Positions 38,508 to 47,715 are shown, counted from the first letter of the stretch. The stretch is DNA of 64,000 bases from Winogradskyella sp. UBA3174 (GCF_002364335.1 NZ_DEXW01000064.1:1-64000), one strand, 5' to 3'. Translations and numbers: made by a program. The notes: generated by a model from the sequence alone, not told the origin.

Positions 38508-39150
38508 AGAAGGTCACAAAATTATATTTATAACACTCGTATTCGTTGTTGGTTCATTTTTTTTAGTTGATGAGTTTGTAACCATTGAATGGCTGAGAAA
38601 AGGAATAATGATAGCAATTCTTGCATTCTTTATTCTAATCTTGCAATTTTTTAGAAATCCTAAACGTAATACTCATGCTAATGGTAAACAAGCCTTATCG
38701 CCTGTTGATGGGAAAGTTGTTGTTATAGAAGAGGTTTTAGAAAACGAAGTTTTTAAAGACAAACGTATTCAGGTTTCTGTATTTATGTCGCCAATTAACG
38801 TGCATGTAACCCGCTACCCTATTAGTGGTAATATTAGTTACAGTAAATACCATCCAGGGAAATATTTAGTAGCTTGGCACCCAAAGGCAAGTGAAGAAAA
38901 CGAGCGCACTACAGTTGTTCTAGAAAATGAAGGTTTCGGGAAAGTACTTTACAGACAAATTGCAGGAGCATTAGCTAGGCGTATTGTTAATTACGCAGCT
39001 GTAAATACTAAAGCTAACCAAGGAACAGATTCTGGCTTTATAAAATTTGGTTCACGAGTAGATTTATTTCTACCTTTAGATGCAGATATTAAAGTAGAAT
39101 TAAATCAAAAAGTACGTGGCGGTGAAAGTATTATCGCAGAAATGAAATGA
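38497..39150 (+). CDS. psd: Phosphatidylserine decarboxylase proenzyme
   Basis: Psd decarboxylates phosphatidylserine to phosphatidylethanolamine. This is the short class (217 residues), with an N-terminal membrane pair (about 10-50) and the core 'LSPVDGKVVVIEE', 'FMSPINVHVTRYPISG' and 'YRQIAGALARRIV'. Self-cleavage should occur at Gly185-Ser186 in 'KFGSRVDLFLP', turning the Ser into the pyruvoyl group. It is translationally coupled on both sides. Confidence 0.96.
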   Translation: MFHKEGHKIIFITLVFVVGSFFLVDEFVTIEWLRKGIMIAILAFFILILQFFRNPKRNTHANGKQALSPVDGKVVVIEEVLENEVFKDKRIQVSVFMSPINVHVTRYPISGNISYSKYHPGKYLVAWHPKASEENERTTVVLENEGFGKVLYRQIAGALARRIVNYAAVNTKANQGTDSGFIKFGSRVDLFLPLDADIKVELNQKVRGGESIIAEMK

Positions 39151-39413
39151 GTTCGGAAGAATTAGATATAGAATTTAGAACATCTGTTGCCAGGGTAAAT
39201 GATCACACGGAACCTTTTCCTGCTGACTTTTTATTGCGTCTTTATGCTTACTATAAAAAAGCTACAAATAACTACGGAAGACCTAGTAGTAAAAAGCAAA
39301 TTATAAATGCATTTAAGACCAACGCACTATTTCAAATTAAAGATATTACCGAAGATGAAGCGAAACAAGAATATATAGATCTTGTGAATAATTACTTTTT
39401 ATATCGTAAGTAA
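39147..39413 (+). CDS. Acyl-CoA-binding protein
   Basis: An 88-residue ACBP-family four-helix protein that binds long-chain acyl-CoA in the cytosol. The family pattern 'LRLYAYYKKATNNYGRPS' and the later 'FQIKDITEDEAKQEYIDLVNNYF' match helices 2-4. It overlaps psd by four bases (ATGA), so it is made with the phospholipid enzymes. ACBP is common in eukaryotes and patchy in bacteria, but this arrangement recurs in Bacteroidota. Confidence 0.92.
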   Translation: MSSEELDIEFRTSVARVNDHTEPFPADFLLRLYAYYKKATNNYGRPSSKKQIINAFKTNALFQIKDITEDEAKQEYIDLVNNYFLYRK

Positions 39414-39418
39414 AGTTC

Positions 39419-40330
39419 TTAATCTCTAATCAAAGGCATAGTAGAACAACGCAACAAACCTTCTTGCTTAGCAATCTCTGAATAAAGCACTTCCTCTACT
39501 GTGAAGTCATTATTGCGAAGCCAAGTATTTAACCTTGTAAAGTTTTGTTCTGAAATGATAACGTCTTCTGATATGGAAAACACATTACTATTCATGTTAT
39601 ACATTTCTTCCTTGTTAATTTCAAATATATTTTCTTTTCCAAAAAAGTTCACCAACCATTCGTATTCACTTTCAACTAAAAATCCATTTTTGTGGAGAAT
39701 TGCTTTATCGGTGCCAATAGGTTGAAAACAACAATCTAAATGTAACGCATTGTCTTTTGGATCTGTATTAGATTTTCTAAGCTCAAAGGCTTTAACCGTT
39801 TTATCTGGAAAAAGTTCTTGGATGGCTATTACTGCATCCATATTTGTTCTGGCTGTTATATAATCTGCGTAATCCTCACCTGAATATGTACCAATAAAGA
39901 CATAGTCATTCCATGGCATTACATCACCCCCTTCTACGTGGCATTCTTCTGGTAATACTATAATATCTTTACTATCAATTTGCCCCAAAACGTGTTGGAT
40001 GGCTTCATACTCACGTTCTCTATCTGGTAGAATATTTGCTTTAATAAGTTTATCTTCAATTACAAAGGCAATATCTCTAGAAAATATCTGATTATAATCG
40101 TCTATGGTTTGAGGTCTATAAACAGTAACGTTATACTTATCAAAAACTTTTGCAACAGCATCCATTTCTTTAATCATATCTTCCTCTAAAGGATAGGTGC
40201 CTGCTTTTATGTGCTGTATAGATTTAGGGTCATACGCGTCTTCAACCTTAGGAATAGGTCCATTACCTTTAGCAATACCTAAAATCACAGATCTAAGACG
40301 CGATGTTTCGTTTTGTATATTTAACTTCAT
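39419..40330 (-). CDS. Amidinotransferase/dimethylargininase-fold hydrolase
   Basis: From the ATG at 40330 (303 residues; the upstream ATG at 40354 lies inside the gltA terminator hairpin). The catalytic set of the guanidino-modifying superfamily is visible: 'HVEGGDVMPWNDYVFIG' with Glu/Asp, His in 'HLDCCFQPIG', and Cys295 in 'GLLRCSTMPLIRD'. The 'NxxxRD' and 'GNGPIPKVEDAYDPKS' N-terminal features resemble glycine/inosamine amidinotransferases. Substrate (arginine, methylarginine or a dipeptide) cannot be decided. It converges with the acyl-CoA-binding protein gene. Confidence 0.88.
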   Translation of the reverse strand: MKLNIQNETSRLRSVILGIAKGNGPIPKVEDAYDPKSIQHIKAGTYPLEEDMIKEMDAVAKVFDKYNVTVYRPQTIDDYNQIFSRDIAFVIEDKLIKANILPDREREYEAIQHVLGQIDSKDIIVLPEECHVEGGDVMPWNDYVFIGTYSGEDYADYITARTNMDAVIAIQELFPDKTVKAFELRKSNTDPKDNALHLDCCFQPIGTDKAILHKNGFLVESEYEWLVNFFGKENIFEINKEEMYNMNSNVFSISEDVIISEQNFTRLNTWLRNNDFTVEEVLYSEIAKQEGLLRCSTMPLIRD

Positions 40331-40341
40331 TATTAAAGCAT

Positions 40342-40371
40342 AAAAAAGCTTCATAAATTTTATGAAGCTTT
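40342..40371 (-). terminator. Terminator of gltA
   Basis: On the minus strand a hairpin AAAGCTTCAT / ATGAAGCTTT with a short AT loop is followed by six Ts. It lies 19 bp after the gltA stop and immediately before the ATG of the next gene. Confidence 0.85.
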
Positions 40372-40389
40372 ATTAATTTGTAATTATAT

Positions 40390-41676
40390 CTAACGATTTT
40401 TTATCGTTTTAAATTCTCTGTAAGTTTCACCAATATATAATTGACGTGGTCTGCCTATTGGTTCTTTTTTTGTGCGCATTTCTTTCCATTGTGCTATCCA
40501 ACCTGGTAAACGTCCTAAAGCGAACATCACTGTAAACATTTCTACAGGAATTCCCATAGCTCTGTAAATAATACCTGAATAAAAATCTACATTAGGATAT
40601 AACTTTCTGTCTACAAAATAAGAATCTTCTAAAGCTTCTTTTTCTAAGCCTTTTGCAATATCTAAAATAGGATCTTCTACACCTAACTGAGATAATACTT
40701 CGTCAGCAGCTACTTTAATGATTTTTGCTCTTGGGTCAAAGTTTTTATATACTCTGTGCCCAAAGCCCATTAAACGGAAAGGATCTTCTTTATCTTTAGC
40801 CTTAGCCATATATTTCTTAGTATCACCATCATCTTCTTTAATGGCTTCTAACATTTCTAAAACGGCTTGGTTAGCTCCTCCATGCAATGGTCCCCAAAGT
40901 GCAGATATACCAGAGGCCAAAGATACAAATAAACCTGCGTGTGATGAACCAGCTATACGCACTGTAGATGTAGAACAATTCTGCTCATGATCTGCATGTA
41001 GAATTAATAGCTTATCTAAAGCATTAACTAATATTGGATTTTGTTCATAATCTCCATTTGGACTCTTAAACATCATTTTTAAGACATTTTCCACATATCC
41101 TAAACTATCATCACCATATTCTAATGGCATACCGTGTTTTTTGCGCATAGTCCATGCTACGAGAACAGGAAATTTACCTAATATCCTAACAATAGCGTTG
41201 TACATCTCTTCTTCAGAATCTACGTCTACTGATGTAGGATTAAAAGCAGTAAGTGCGCTTGTTAAAGAAGATAAAACGCCCATTGGATGAGCAGACTTAG
41301 GGAATGCTTCTAATATCTTTTTTATATCATCATCTACTACAGAATGAGATTTTATATCTGAATGAAATTTATCTAATTCATCTTGTGTTGGTAACTCCCC
41401 AAAAATTAATAAATAAGCTACTTCTAAAAAATCAGCTTTCTCTGCTAACTCCTCTATAGAATACCCTCTATATCTAAGAATACCCTTTTCACCGTCTAAA
41501 AAAGTAATTGCACTTTCACAGCTACCAGTATTTTTATAACCAGGATCTATAGTAATAACACCACCAGTGGCACTTCTTAAACTTTTTACATCAATAGCAA
41601 CTTCATTTTCTGTGCCAACTATTAGTGGAAATTCATACTTTTTACCATCAATCTCTAGGGTAGCTTTATTTGACAT
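40390..41676 (-). CDS. gltA: Citrate synthase
   Basis: Condenses oxaloacetate and acetyl-CoA to citrate at the entry of the TCA cycle. The ATG at 41676 (MSNKATLEIDGKKYEFP) gives 428 residues and matches the type II family start; the longer reading to 41724 is rejected. Catalytic His residues are in 'LLILHADHEQNCS' and 'LMGFGHRVYKNFDPRA', with the Asp in 'EDPILDIAK...YPNVDFYSG'. It ends 60 bp before the amidinotransferase gene start, across a terminator. Confidence 0.98.
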   Translation of the reverse strand: MSNKATLEIDGKKYEFPLIVGTENEVAIDVKSLRSATGGVITIDPGYKNTGSCESAITFLDGEKGILRYRGYSIEELAEKADFLEVAYLLIFGELPTQDELDKFHSDIKSHSVVDDDIKKILEAFPKSAHPMGVLSSLTSALTAFNPTSVDVDSEEEMYNAIVRILGKFPVLVAWTMRKKHGMPLEYGDDSLGYVENVLKMMFKSPNGDYEQNPILVNALDKLLILHADHEQNCSTSTVRIAGSSHAGLFVSLASGISALWGPLHGGANQAVLEMLEAIKEDDGDTKKYMAKAKDKEDPFRLMGFGHRVYKNFDPRAKIIKVAADEVLSQLGVEDPILDIAKGLEKEALEDSYFVDRKLYPNVDFYSGIIYRAMGIPVEMFTVMFALGRLPGWIAQWKEMRTKKEPIGRPRQLYIGETYREFKTIKNR

Positions 41677-41819
41677 TTTCTTATTTTTATTTGTTTTAAG
41701 GAATGTAAATTTACGAAATATCAATCGATTTCGGTAGTAGGTTTACGACCATTTTAACACTTCTTTGAGCTAACTAACAATTATTAGTTGTTTTAAATTT
41801 AGTATTAAAAAATTGACCC

Positions 41820-41827
41820 TATTTTTG
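41820..41827 (+). promoter_or_regulatory. -7 promoter element for the DUF481 gene
   Basis: TATTTTTG fits TAnnTTTG and lies 25 bp before the start at 41853. The -33 region is only a weak TTTA match. Confidence 0.4.
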
Positions 41828-41852
41828 TGAAATTATTTGACTTTAATATTTT

Positions 41853-42611
41853 ATGAAACTCTTAATTCTCAAGCTAGTTTTGCTTTACTCGGCTTTTCAA
41901 ATTTGTAATTCTCAAATTGTTAATGTAGAATCTTTAAGACGTGCCTCAGATTCCTCAAAATGGACTGGATCTACAGCTTTAGATTTAGGTCTAATTAAAA
42001 ACACGAACTCTATATTTAGAATCACGAATCGAATTAGAGTGCAATACAATACAGAAAACAATCTATTCCTTTTTATTAATGATATCAATTTACAAAAGAT
42101 TGAAACCAGTTCTTTTGTAAATAGAGGTATTCAACATCTTAGATATAATAGAAAACTAAAAAAACGGATAAACCTTGAAGCTTTTGCTCAAAGTCAGTAT
42201 GACGCTATATCTGATATAAAATTTAGAGGTTTATTAGGTATTGGACCTCGATTTAAACTTTCTAAAAACAAAAAATTTAGATATTATTTAGGAACTCTTT
42301 TAATGTACGAGCATGAAGAAGCTTCAGAAAGTGCAATAGACATATTGAAGGATGTTAGAGGAAGTACCTATTTTTCTTGTAGTTTATATCCCTTGGAAAA
42401 CCTTTCGATTGTGAGTACAACCTATTATCAGCCTTTATTGAAACAATTTTCTGATTTTAGAATTTCTAATGAAACCTCTATTGCGTTTAGGATACTAGAG
42501 AATTTAGCTTTTAAAACAACATTCATTTATAACTTTGATACAAACCCAATAGTTAACATTCCGAAGACCCAATATGAACTGACTAATGGACTTATTTATT
42601 CTTTCGATTAA
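41853..42611 (+). CDS. DUF481 outer-membrane beta-barrel protein
   Basis: A 252-residue exported protein, with a signal peptide about 1-20 and then alternating beta strands ('LFLFINDINLQKIE', 'FVNRGIQHLRYNRKLKKRINLEAFAQSQYDAI', 'RGLLGIGPRFKL') ending in an aromatic '...LTNGLIYSFD'. The Asp/Gln pattern fits the DUF481 family, a barrel of unproven function. It converges with eno, with a shared terminator between them. Confidence 0.85.
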   Translation: MKLLILKLVLLYSAFQICNSQIVNVESLRRASDSSKWTGSTALDLGLIKNTNSIFRITNRIRVQYNTENNLFLFINDINLQKIETSSFVNRGIQHLRYNRKLKKRINLEAFAQSQYDAISDIKFRGLLGIGPRFKLSKNKKFRYYLGTLLMYEHEEASESAIDILKDVRGSTYFSCSLYPLENLSIVSTTYYQPLLKQFSDFRISNETSIAFRILENLAFKTTFIYNFDTNPIVNIPKTQYELTNGLIYSFD

Positions 42612-42620
42612 TTCCATAAA

Positions 42621-42644
42621 AAAGCCTTTCAAAAATTGAAAGGC
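42621..42644. terminator. Bidirectional terminator between the DUF481 gene and eno
   Basis: A perfect 9-bp stem GCCTTTCAA/TTGAAAGGC (42624-42632 and 42636-42644) has a 3-base loop. On the minus strand it is followed by TTTTTT, so it ends eno; on the plus strand the downstream run is weaker (TCTAAATATATTTT). Confidence 0.88.
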
Positions 42645-42665
42645 TCTAAATATATTTTGGTTCAA

Positions 42666-43961
42666 TTAAGCTTTCACTTTAAATGCATTCTGCTGAGGAA
42701 AGTAAGCTACCTCACCTAATTCTTCTTCAATACGTAATAGCTGATTGTACTTAGCCATACGGTCACTTCGCGATGCAGAACCTGTTTTAATCTGTCCACA
42801 ATTTAATGCTACAGCTAAATCGGCTATTGTATTATCTTCTGTTTCACCAGATCTGTGAGACATTACAGATGTATAACCTGCATTATGCGCCATATTAACT
42901 GCTGCAATAGTTTCTGTTAAGGTACCTATTTGGTTTACCTTAATTAAAATAGAATTCGCAATACCGTTTTCAATTCCACGAGATAAACGCTCTACATTGG
43001 TCACAAATAAATCATCGCCTACTAATTGTACTTTGTCTCCTATTTGCTCAGTTAAGTATTTCCAACCTTCCCAATCGTTTTCATCCATACCATCCTCAAT
43101 AGAAATAATTGGATAATTACGAGATAATTCAGCTAAGTAGTCTGCTTGTTCTTTACTTGTTCTTACCACACCAGAATCTCCTTCAAACTTAGAATAGTCA
43201 TAATTACCATCTACATAAAATTCTGCTGCTGCACAATCTAAGGCTATCATAACGTCATCACCTAATATATAACCTGCGTTATCAACTGCTATTTTAATGG
43301 TATCTAAAGCATCTTCTGTTCCGCCTTCTAATGTTGGTGCAAAACCACCTTCATCACCAACTGCTGTACTTAAGCCTCTATCGTGTAATACTTTCTTTAA
43401 ATGATGAAAAATTTCAGTTCCCATTTGCATTGCATGTGTAAAGTTTTTAGCTTTTACAGGCATTACCATAAATTCTTGAAACGCAATTGGCGCATCACTA
43501 TGAGAACCACCGTTTATGATATTCATCATTGGTACTGGCAGTGTATTCGCAGAAACACCTCCAACGTATCTATATAATGGCATACCTAACTCATTAGCTG
43601 CAGCCTTTGCAACAGCAAGAGAAACACCTAGTATAGCATTAGCTCCTAGTTTAGATTTATTTTTTGTGCCATCTAATTCTATCATAAGGGTATCTATCAT
43701 GTTTTGTTCAAAAACAGAAACACCCAAAAGTTCTTGAGCTATTATTGAGTTTACATTATCTACAGCCTTTAAAACACCTTTACCCATATATGTATCACCA
43801 CCATCTCTCAACTCTACAGCTTCATGCTCACCAGTTGAAGCACCAGAGGGTACTGCTGCTCTTCCCATAAATCCATTTTCAGTTACAACATCTACTTCTA
43901 CAGTCGGATTTCCTCTTGAATCTAAAATTTGTCTTGCGTGTACGTTAATTATAATACTCAT
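42666..43961 (-). CDS. eno: Enolase
   Basis: Converts 2-phosphoglycerate to phosphoenolpyruvate. The 431-residue sequence begins with the family motif 'ILDSRGNPTVEVDV', with 'AVGDEGGFAPTLEGG', the Mg2+ ligand Asp in 'MIALDCAAAEFY', 'SIEDGMDENDW', 'LVGDDLFVTN' and the active-site 'LIKVNQIGTLTETI' and 'SHRSGETEDNTIADLAV'. Full length, no defect. Confidence 0.98.
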   Translation of the reverse strand: MSIIINVHARQILDSRGNPTVEVDVVTENGFMGRAAVPSGASTGEHEAVELRDGGDTYMGKGVLKAVDNVNSIIAQELLGVSVFEQNMIDTLMIELDGTKNKSKLGANAILGVSLAVAKAAANELGMPLYRYVGGVSANTLPVPMMNIINGGSHSDAPIAFQEFMVMPVKAKNFTHAMQMGTEIFHHLKKVLHDRGLSTAVGDEGGFAPTLEGGTEDALDTIKIAVDNAGYILGDDVMIALDCAAAEFYVDGNYDYSKFEGDSGVVRTSKEQADYLAELSRNYPIISIEDGMDENDWEGWKYLTEQIGDKVQLVGDDLFVTNVERLSRGIENGIANSILIKVNQIGTLTETIAAVNMAHNAGYTSVMSHRSGETEDNTIADLAVALNCGQIKTGSASRSDRMAKYNQLLRIEEELGEVAYFPQQNAFKVKA

Positions 43962-43995
43962 TATGTTTCGTTTAAGTTATATATGAATTACTATT

Positions 43996-44003
43996 CAAAT
44001 TTA
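43996..44003 (-). promoter_or_regulatory. -7 promoter element of eno
   Basis: On the minus strand TAAATTTG matches TAnnTTTG and lies 34 bp before the eno start. The -33 TTTG is not clear at the ideal distance. Confidence 0.45.
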
Positions 44004-44078
44004 CAAAATAGTTAGGCTAAATAATATAGACACCAATAGAATTGTATTATATGTCAACTATAATGATTTCGTAAAATA

Positions 44079-44114
44079 GAATTGGCAATAAAATTTAAAA
44101 ATCATTGCCAATTC
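44079..44114 (-). terminator. Terminator of carA
   Basis: An 11-bp stem GAATTGGCAAT/ATTGCCAATTC (44079-44089 and 44104-44114) with a 14-base AT-rich loop. On the minus strand it lies 4 bp past the carA stop and is followed by a T-rich stretch TATTTTACG. Confidence 0.65.
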
Positions 44115-44118
44115 ACTA

Positions 44119-45222
44119 TTAGTTATTTTTTATATTCTCTATAAATTGATCAAATAGATAGACAGAATCATTTGGTCCAGGACTTGCTTCTGGATGATAT
44201 TGAACAGAAAAACAGTTTTTATCTTTTATTTTAATTCCGGCAACCGTGTGATCATTTAAATGCACATGTGTGATTTCTACATTACTATTAGCTTCTGTTT
44301 CTTCTCTATTTATAGCAAATCCATGATTTTGAGATGTTATTTCACCTTTACCTGTAACTAGGTTTTTCACAGGATGATTAATACCTCTATGTCCATTATG
44401 CATTTTATAGGTAGAAATTCCGCTTGATAATGCAATAACCTGATGACCTAAACAAATACCAAATAGTGGTTTGTTCTTGGTAATGATTTCTTTAGCAACA
44501 GCTTGAGCTTCTATTAGTGGCTCTGGATCACCAGGACCATTAGATATGAAGTAACCATCTGGATTAAAGGCCTCTAAGTCTTCGAATTTAGAATTGTATG
44601 GAAATACTTTAATGTAAGTATCTCGTTTAGCTAAATTTCTGAGTATATTCTTTTTAATACCTAGATCTAAAGCAGCTATTTTATAGGTTGAATTTTCATC
44701 ACCATAATAATAAGGTTCTTTAGTTGACACTTGAGAAGCTAGTTCTAAACCTTTCATTGATGGTACTGCTGCTAGTTGCTTCTTTAAACCTTCAACATTA
44801 TCTACCTCTGTAGAAATCACAGCATTCATTGCGCCATTATCTCTAATATAGCTCACTAATGCTCTTGTATCTACATCTGCGATGGCTAATGTATTATACT
44901 TTTCAAAGAACTCTTCTAACGATGCATCTGCAGCAGGTCTTGAATAGTTGAAACTAAAATTTTTGCAAATTAAACCCGATATTTTAACACTATCAGATTC
45001 TACTTCATCTTCTTTAGTTCCATAATTTCCAATATGTGCATTGGTTGTTACCATTAACTGACCGTAATAAGAAGGGTCTGTAAATATTTCTTGATAACCT
45101 GTTGTCCCTGTATTAAAACACACTTCACCAAACGCTGAACCTTCTTTTCCTATAGATTTACCATGGAAAATTGTTCCGTCAGCTAATAGAATCAATGCTT
45201 TTTTTCTTTGTTTGTATTTCAT
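44119..45222 (-). CDS. carA: Carbamoyl-phosphate synthase small subunit
   Basis: CarA is the glutaminase subunit that feeds ammonia to CarB for pyrimidine and arginine synthesis. The 367-residue protein has the N-terminal CPSase small domain ('LLADGTIFHGKSIG') and the class I glutamine amidotransferase domain with the nucleophile Cys in 'PLFGICLGHQVIAL' and the His/Glu of 'VQYHPEASPGP'. There is no carB nearby. It follows the ribosomal block after its terminator. Confidence 0.97.
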   Translation of the reverse strand: MKYKQRKKALILLADGTIFHGKSIGKEGSAFGEVCFNTGTTGYQEIFTDPSYYGQLMVTTNAHIGNYGTKEDEVESDSVKISGLICKNFSFNYSRPAADASLEEFFEKYNTLAIADVDTRALVSYIRDNGAMNAVISTEVDNVEGLKKQLAAVPSMKGLELASQVSTKEPYYYGDENSTYKIAALDLGIKKNILRNLAKRDTYIKVFPYNSKFEDLEAFNPDGYFISNGPGDPEPLIEAQAVAKEIITKNKPLFGICLGHQVIALSSGISTYKMHNGHRGINHPVKNLVTGKGEITSQNHGFAINREETEANSNVEITHVHLNDHTVAGIKIKDKNCFSVQYHPEASPGPNDSVYLFDQFIENIKNN

Positions 45223-45280
45223 GTCTAGTATTTAATTCGGTTCTTTTATGTGTAAAAAACTGGTTTTACAAAATTCCAAA

Positions 45281-45311
45281 AAAAAAGGATAAACTGAAAC
45301 AGTTTATCCTT
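45281..45311 (-). terminator. Terminator of the ribosomal superoperon
   Basis: A perfect 12-bp stem AAGGATAAACTG/CAGTTTATCCTT (45285-45296 and 45300-45311) with a 3-base loop. On the minus strand it is followed by a run of nine Ts, 25 bp beyond the rplQ stop. Confidence 0.93.
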
Positions 45312-45336
45312 GATATTTATTAATGCTTATTAACAT

Positions 45337-45810
45337 TTATTCTTCTTCGTTTGAAGCTTCAGTCTCCACTGGTGGAGTTACAGCTGGTTTACTACCACCT
45401 CTTCTACTTCTACGTGTTGTTTTCTTCTCTGCTTTACCAGCGTTATAAAGTTCGTTATAATCAACTAACTCTATCATTGCCATATCAGCATTATCACCTA
45501 ATCTGTTTCCTAACTTGATGATTCTTGTATATCCACCTGGACGATCACCAATCTTAGGTGCTACATCTCTAAACAATTCTGCAACAACATCTTTTTGTCT
45601 TAGCTTAGCCATAACAATACGTCTGTTATGTGTTGTATCTGTTTTTGATTTTGTAATCATTGGCTCTACAAACTGCTTTAAAGCTTTAGCCTTAGCTACT
45701 GTTGTGTTAATACGTTTGTGCTCTATTAAAGAACAAGCCATATTAGCTAACATTGCCTTTCTATGCGCTGTTTGTCTTCCTAAATGATTGAATTTTTTAC
45801 CGTGTCTCAT
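45337..45810 (-). CDS. rplQ: Ribosomal protein L17 (bL17)
   Basis: Large-subunit protein near the peptide exit tunnel. The family start 'MRHGKKFNHLGRQTAHRKAML' and 'EPMITKSKTDTTHNRRI' are clear. After residue about 120 there is a tail with a basic patch (KKTTRRSRRGG) and an acidic end (EASNEEE), an extension typical of Bacteroidota L17. It is the last gene of the operon, 61 bp after rpoA. Confidence 0.97.
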   Translation of the reverse strand: MRHGKKFNHLGRQTAHRKAMLANMACSLIEHKRINTTVAKAKALKQFVEPMITKSKTDTTHNRRIVMAKLRQKDVVAELFRDVAPKIGDRPGGYTRIIKLGNRLGDNADMAMIELVDYNELYNAGKAEKKTTRRSRRGGSKPAVTPPVETEASNEEE

Positions 45811-45871
45811 GACATTTTGCTTTAATCATCATCTTGCTGCAACTCGATATTGAGGAGCAAAATATGACGTA

Positions 45872-46864
45872 TTAATCTTTATCTAATTTATATTTACTTA
45901 AGTCCATTCCGAAGTTTAAGCCTTTTACATTTACAAGTTCTTCTAGCTCAGTTAAAGACTTCTTACCGAAGTTTCTGAATTTCATTAAATCATTTTTGTT
46001 GAATGATACTAAATCTCCTAAAGTATCTACTTCTGCAGCTTTTAAACAATTAAGTGCACGTACAGAAAGATCCATATCAACTAATTTAGTTTTCAATAAT
46101 TGTCTCATGTGAAGTGATTCTTCATCATAAGTCTCAGTCTGTGCAATTTCATCAGCTTCTAAAGTGATACGCTCATCAGAGAATAACATGAAGTGGTGAA
46201 TTAATATTTTAGCAGCTTCAGTTAAAGCATCTTTTGGATTGATTGATCCATCTGTTCTAATTTCGAAAACTAATTTTTCATAATCAGTTTTTTGTTCAAC
46301 TCGAAAGTTTTCGATTGCATATTTCACATTCTTTATAGGAGTGTAAATAGAATCTGTGAATATAGTACCGATTGGTGCAGATGCTTTTTTATTTTCTTCA
46401 GCAGGAACATATCCTCTACCTTTTTCGATAGTAAGTTCCATGTTAATATTTACTTTAGGATCTAGATTACAAATAACTAAATCTGTATTTAACACTTGAA
46501 AACCAGAAATAAATTTCTGAAAATCTCCTGCAGTAATTTGTTCTTGACCTGAAATAGAAATTGTAACAGTTTCGTTGTCAATTTCATCAATTTGACGCTT
46601 AAAGTTAACTTGCTTTAAGTTTAAAATCATTTCTGTAACATCTTCAACGACACCAGAAATTGTAGAAAATTCATGATCTACACCTTCTACTCTAACTGAA
46701 GTGATTGCAAAACCTTCTAAAGAAGATAACAAAACACGTCTCAAAGCATTTCCGACTGTTAATCCGTATCCTGGTTCCAAAGGTCTAAATTCAAATTTAC
46801 CTTCGAAATCCGTTGAATCAATCATGATTACTTTGTCGGGCTTCTGAAAATTTAATATTGCCAT
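45872..46864 (-). CDS. rpoA: RNA polymerase alpha subunit
   Basis: A 330-residue subunit that dimerises to start polymerase assembly. The N-terminal domain (1-230) has 'RPLEPGYGLTVGNALRRVLLSSLEGFAITSVRVEGV'. The C-terminal domain (about 255-325, 'LDMDLSVRALNCLKAAEVDTLGDLVSF ... NFGKKSLTELEELV') is the DNA- and activator-binding part. It lies between rpsD and rplQ, 95 bp from rpsD. Confidence 0.98.
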   Translation of the reverse strand: MAILNFQKPDKVIMIDSTDFEGKFEFRPLEPGYGLTVGNALRRVLLSSLEGFAITSVRVEGVDHEFSTISGVVEDVTEMILNLKQVNFKRQIDEIDNETVTISISGQEQITAGDFQKFISGFQVLNTDLVICNLDPKVNINMELTIEKGRGYVPAEENKKASAPIGTIFTDSIYTPIKNVKYAIENFRVEQKTDYEKLVFEIRTDGSINPKDALTEAAKILIHHFMLFSDERITLEADEIAQTETYDEESLHMRQLLKTKLVDMDLSVRALNCLKAAEVDTLGDLVSFNKNDLMKFRNFGKKSLTELEELVNVKGLNFGMDLSKYKLDKD

Positions 46865-46959
46865 AGTGTTCTTCGTTTTAATTGTTATTTAGTTGCGCGA
46901 TATATAAGTATGAAGAAATCCTATAAATCCTTTGGCTAAATACCAATAAGATTAATTTA

Positions 46960-47565
46960 TTATTTAGAGTAAAGTTCAACGATAAATTGCTCGTTGATTT
47001 GTTCTGGAATTTGAATTCTCGCAGGAACAGCAACATAAGTACCTTCCATTGATCCTGTATTCCAAGTAATCCATTCATATACACTGCTAGAATTAGCTAA
47101 TGAATTTTGAATAGCTTCTAATGATTTAGATTTCTCTCTAACACCAACAACATCACCAGCTTTTAATTGGTAAGAAGGTACATTTACCTTTTGACCATTT
47201 ACTGTAATATGCCTGTGGGAAACAAGTTGTCTTGCACCACTTCTAGTTGGAGCTACACCCATTCTAAAAACAACGTTATCTAAACGAGATTCACATAACT
47301 GCAATAATACTTCACCAGTAATACCTTGTGCAGCAGTTGCTTTTTTAAACATGTTTCTAAATTGCTTTTCTAATACACCATAAGTATACTTAGCTTTTTG
47401 CTTCTCCATTAATTGGATAGCATATTCAGATTTTTTACCTCTTCTCTTGTTAGCGCCGTGCTGACCAGGTGGATAATTTCTTTTTTCGAAGGCTTTATCG
47501 TCTCCGAAGATAGCTTGTCCGAATTTACGAGCTATTTTAGTTTTAGGACCAGTATATCTTGCCAT
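46960..47565 (-). CDS. rpsD: Ribosomal protein S4 (uS4)
   Basis: A 201-residue primary 16S-binding protein. The S4 RNA-binding domain at about 91-150 reads 'ESRLDNVVFRMGVAPTRSGARQLVSHRHITVNG'. The N-terminus ('YTGPKTKIARKFGQAIFGDDKAF') has no zinc Cys cluster. In many bacteria S4 represses the alpha operon; here it is preceded by a 211-bp spacer with a candidate promoter and hairpin. Confidence 0.98.
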   Translation of the reverse strand: MARYTGPKTKIARKFGQAIFGDDKAFEKRNYPPGQHGANKRRGKKSEYAIQLMEKQKAKYTYGVLEKQFRNMFKKATAAQGITGEVLLQLCESRLDNVVFRMGVAPTRSGARQLVSHRHITVNGQKVNVPSYQLKAGDVVGVREKSKSLEAIQNSLANSSSVYEWITWNTGSMEGTYVAVPARIQIPEQINEQFIVELYSK

Positions 47566-47663
47566 TTTAAATTTGTTTTGAGAGTGACTACAGAATTAAG
47601 GTCTTAATCTTATCCTTCTATAATCGTTAACCTCTCGGTTGATACTTGTTATTTTTCAGTTTG

Positions 47664-47687
47664 CAAATTTAATTCAAAATAAACTAA
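47664..47687 (-). promoter_or_regulatory. Candidate internal promoter for rpsD-rpoA-rplQ
   Basis: On the minus strand TAAATTTG (47664-47671) fits the TAnnTTTG -7 consensus. ATTG lies 19 bp upstream as a weak -33. The start point would be about 90 bp before rpsD. Confidence 0.45.
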
Positions 47688-47715
47688 TATCAATACTTTA
47701 AAGAAGATATTAGTT
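47681..47715 (-). promoter_or_regulatory. Hairpin in the rpsK-rpsD spacer
   Basis: Arms AAACTAATATC (47681-47691) and GATATTAGTTT (47705-47715) form a perfect 11-bp stem with a 13-base loop. On the minus strand it lies 61 bp after rpsK and is followed by ATTTTG, which overlaps the candidate promoter. It could terminate, attenuate or stabilise transcripts. Confidence 0.5.

Noticed and set aside
46878..47084. A 68-residue minus-strand frame overlapping the rpsD end
   Set aside because: It overlaps rpsD in another frame and has no family resemblance.
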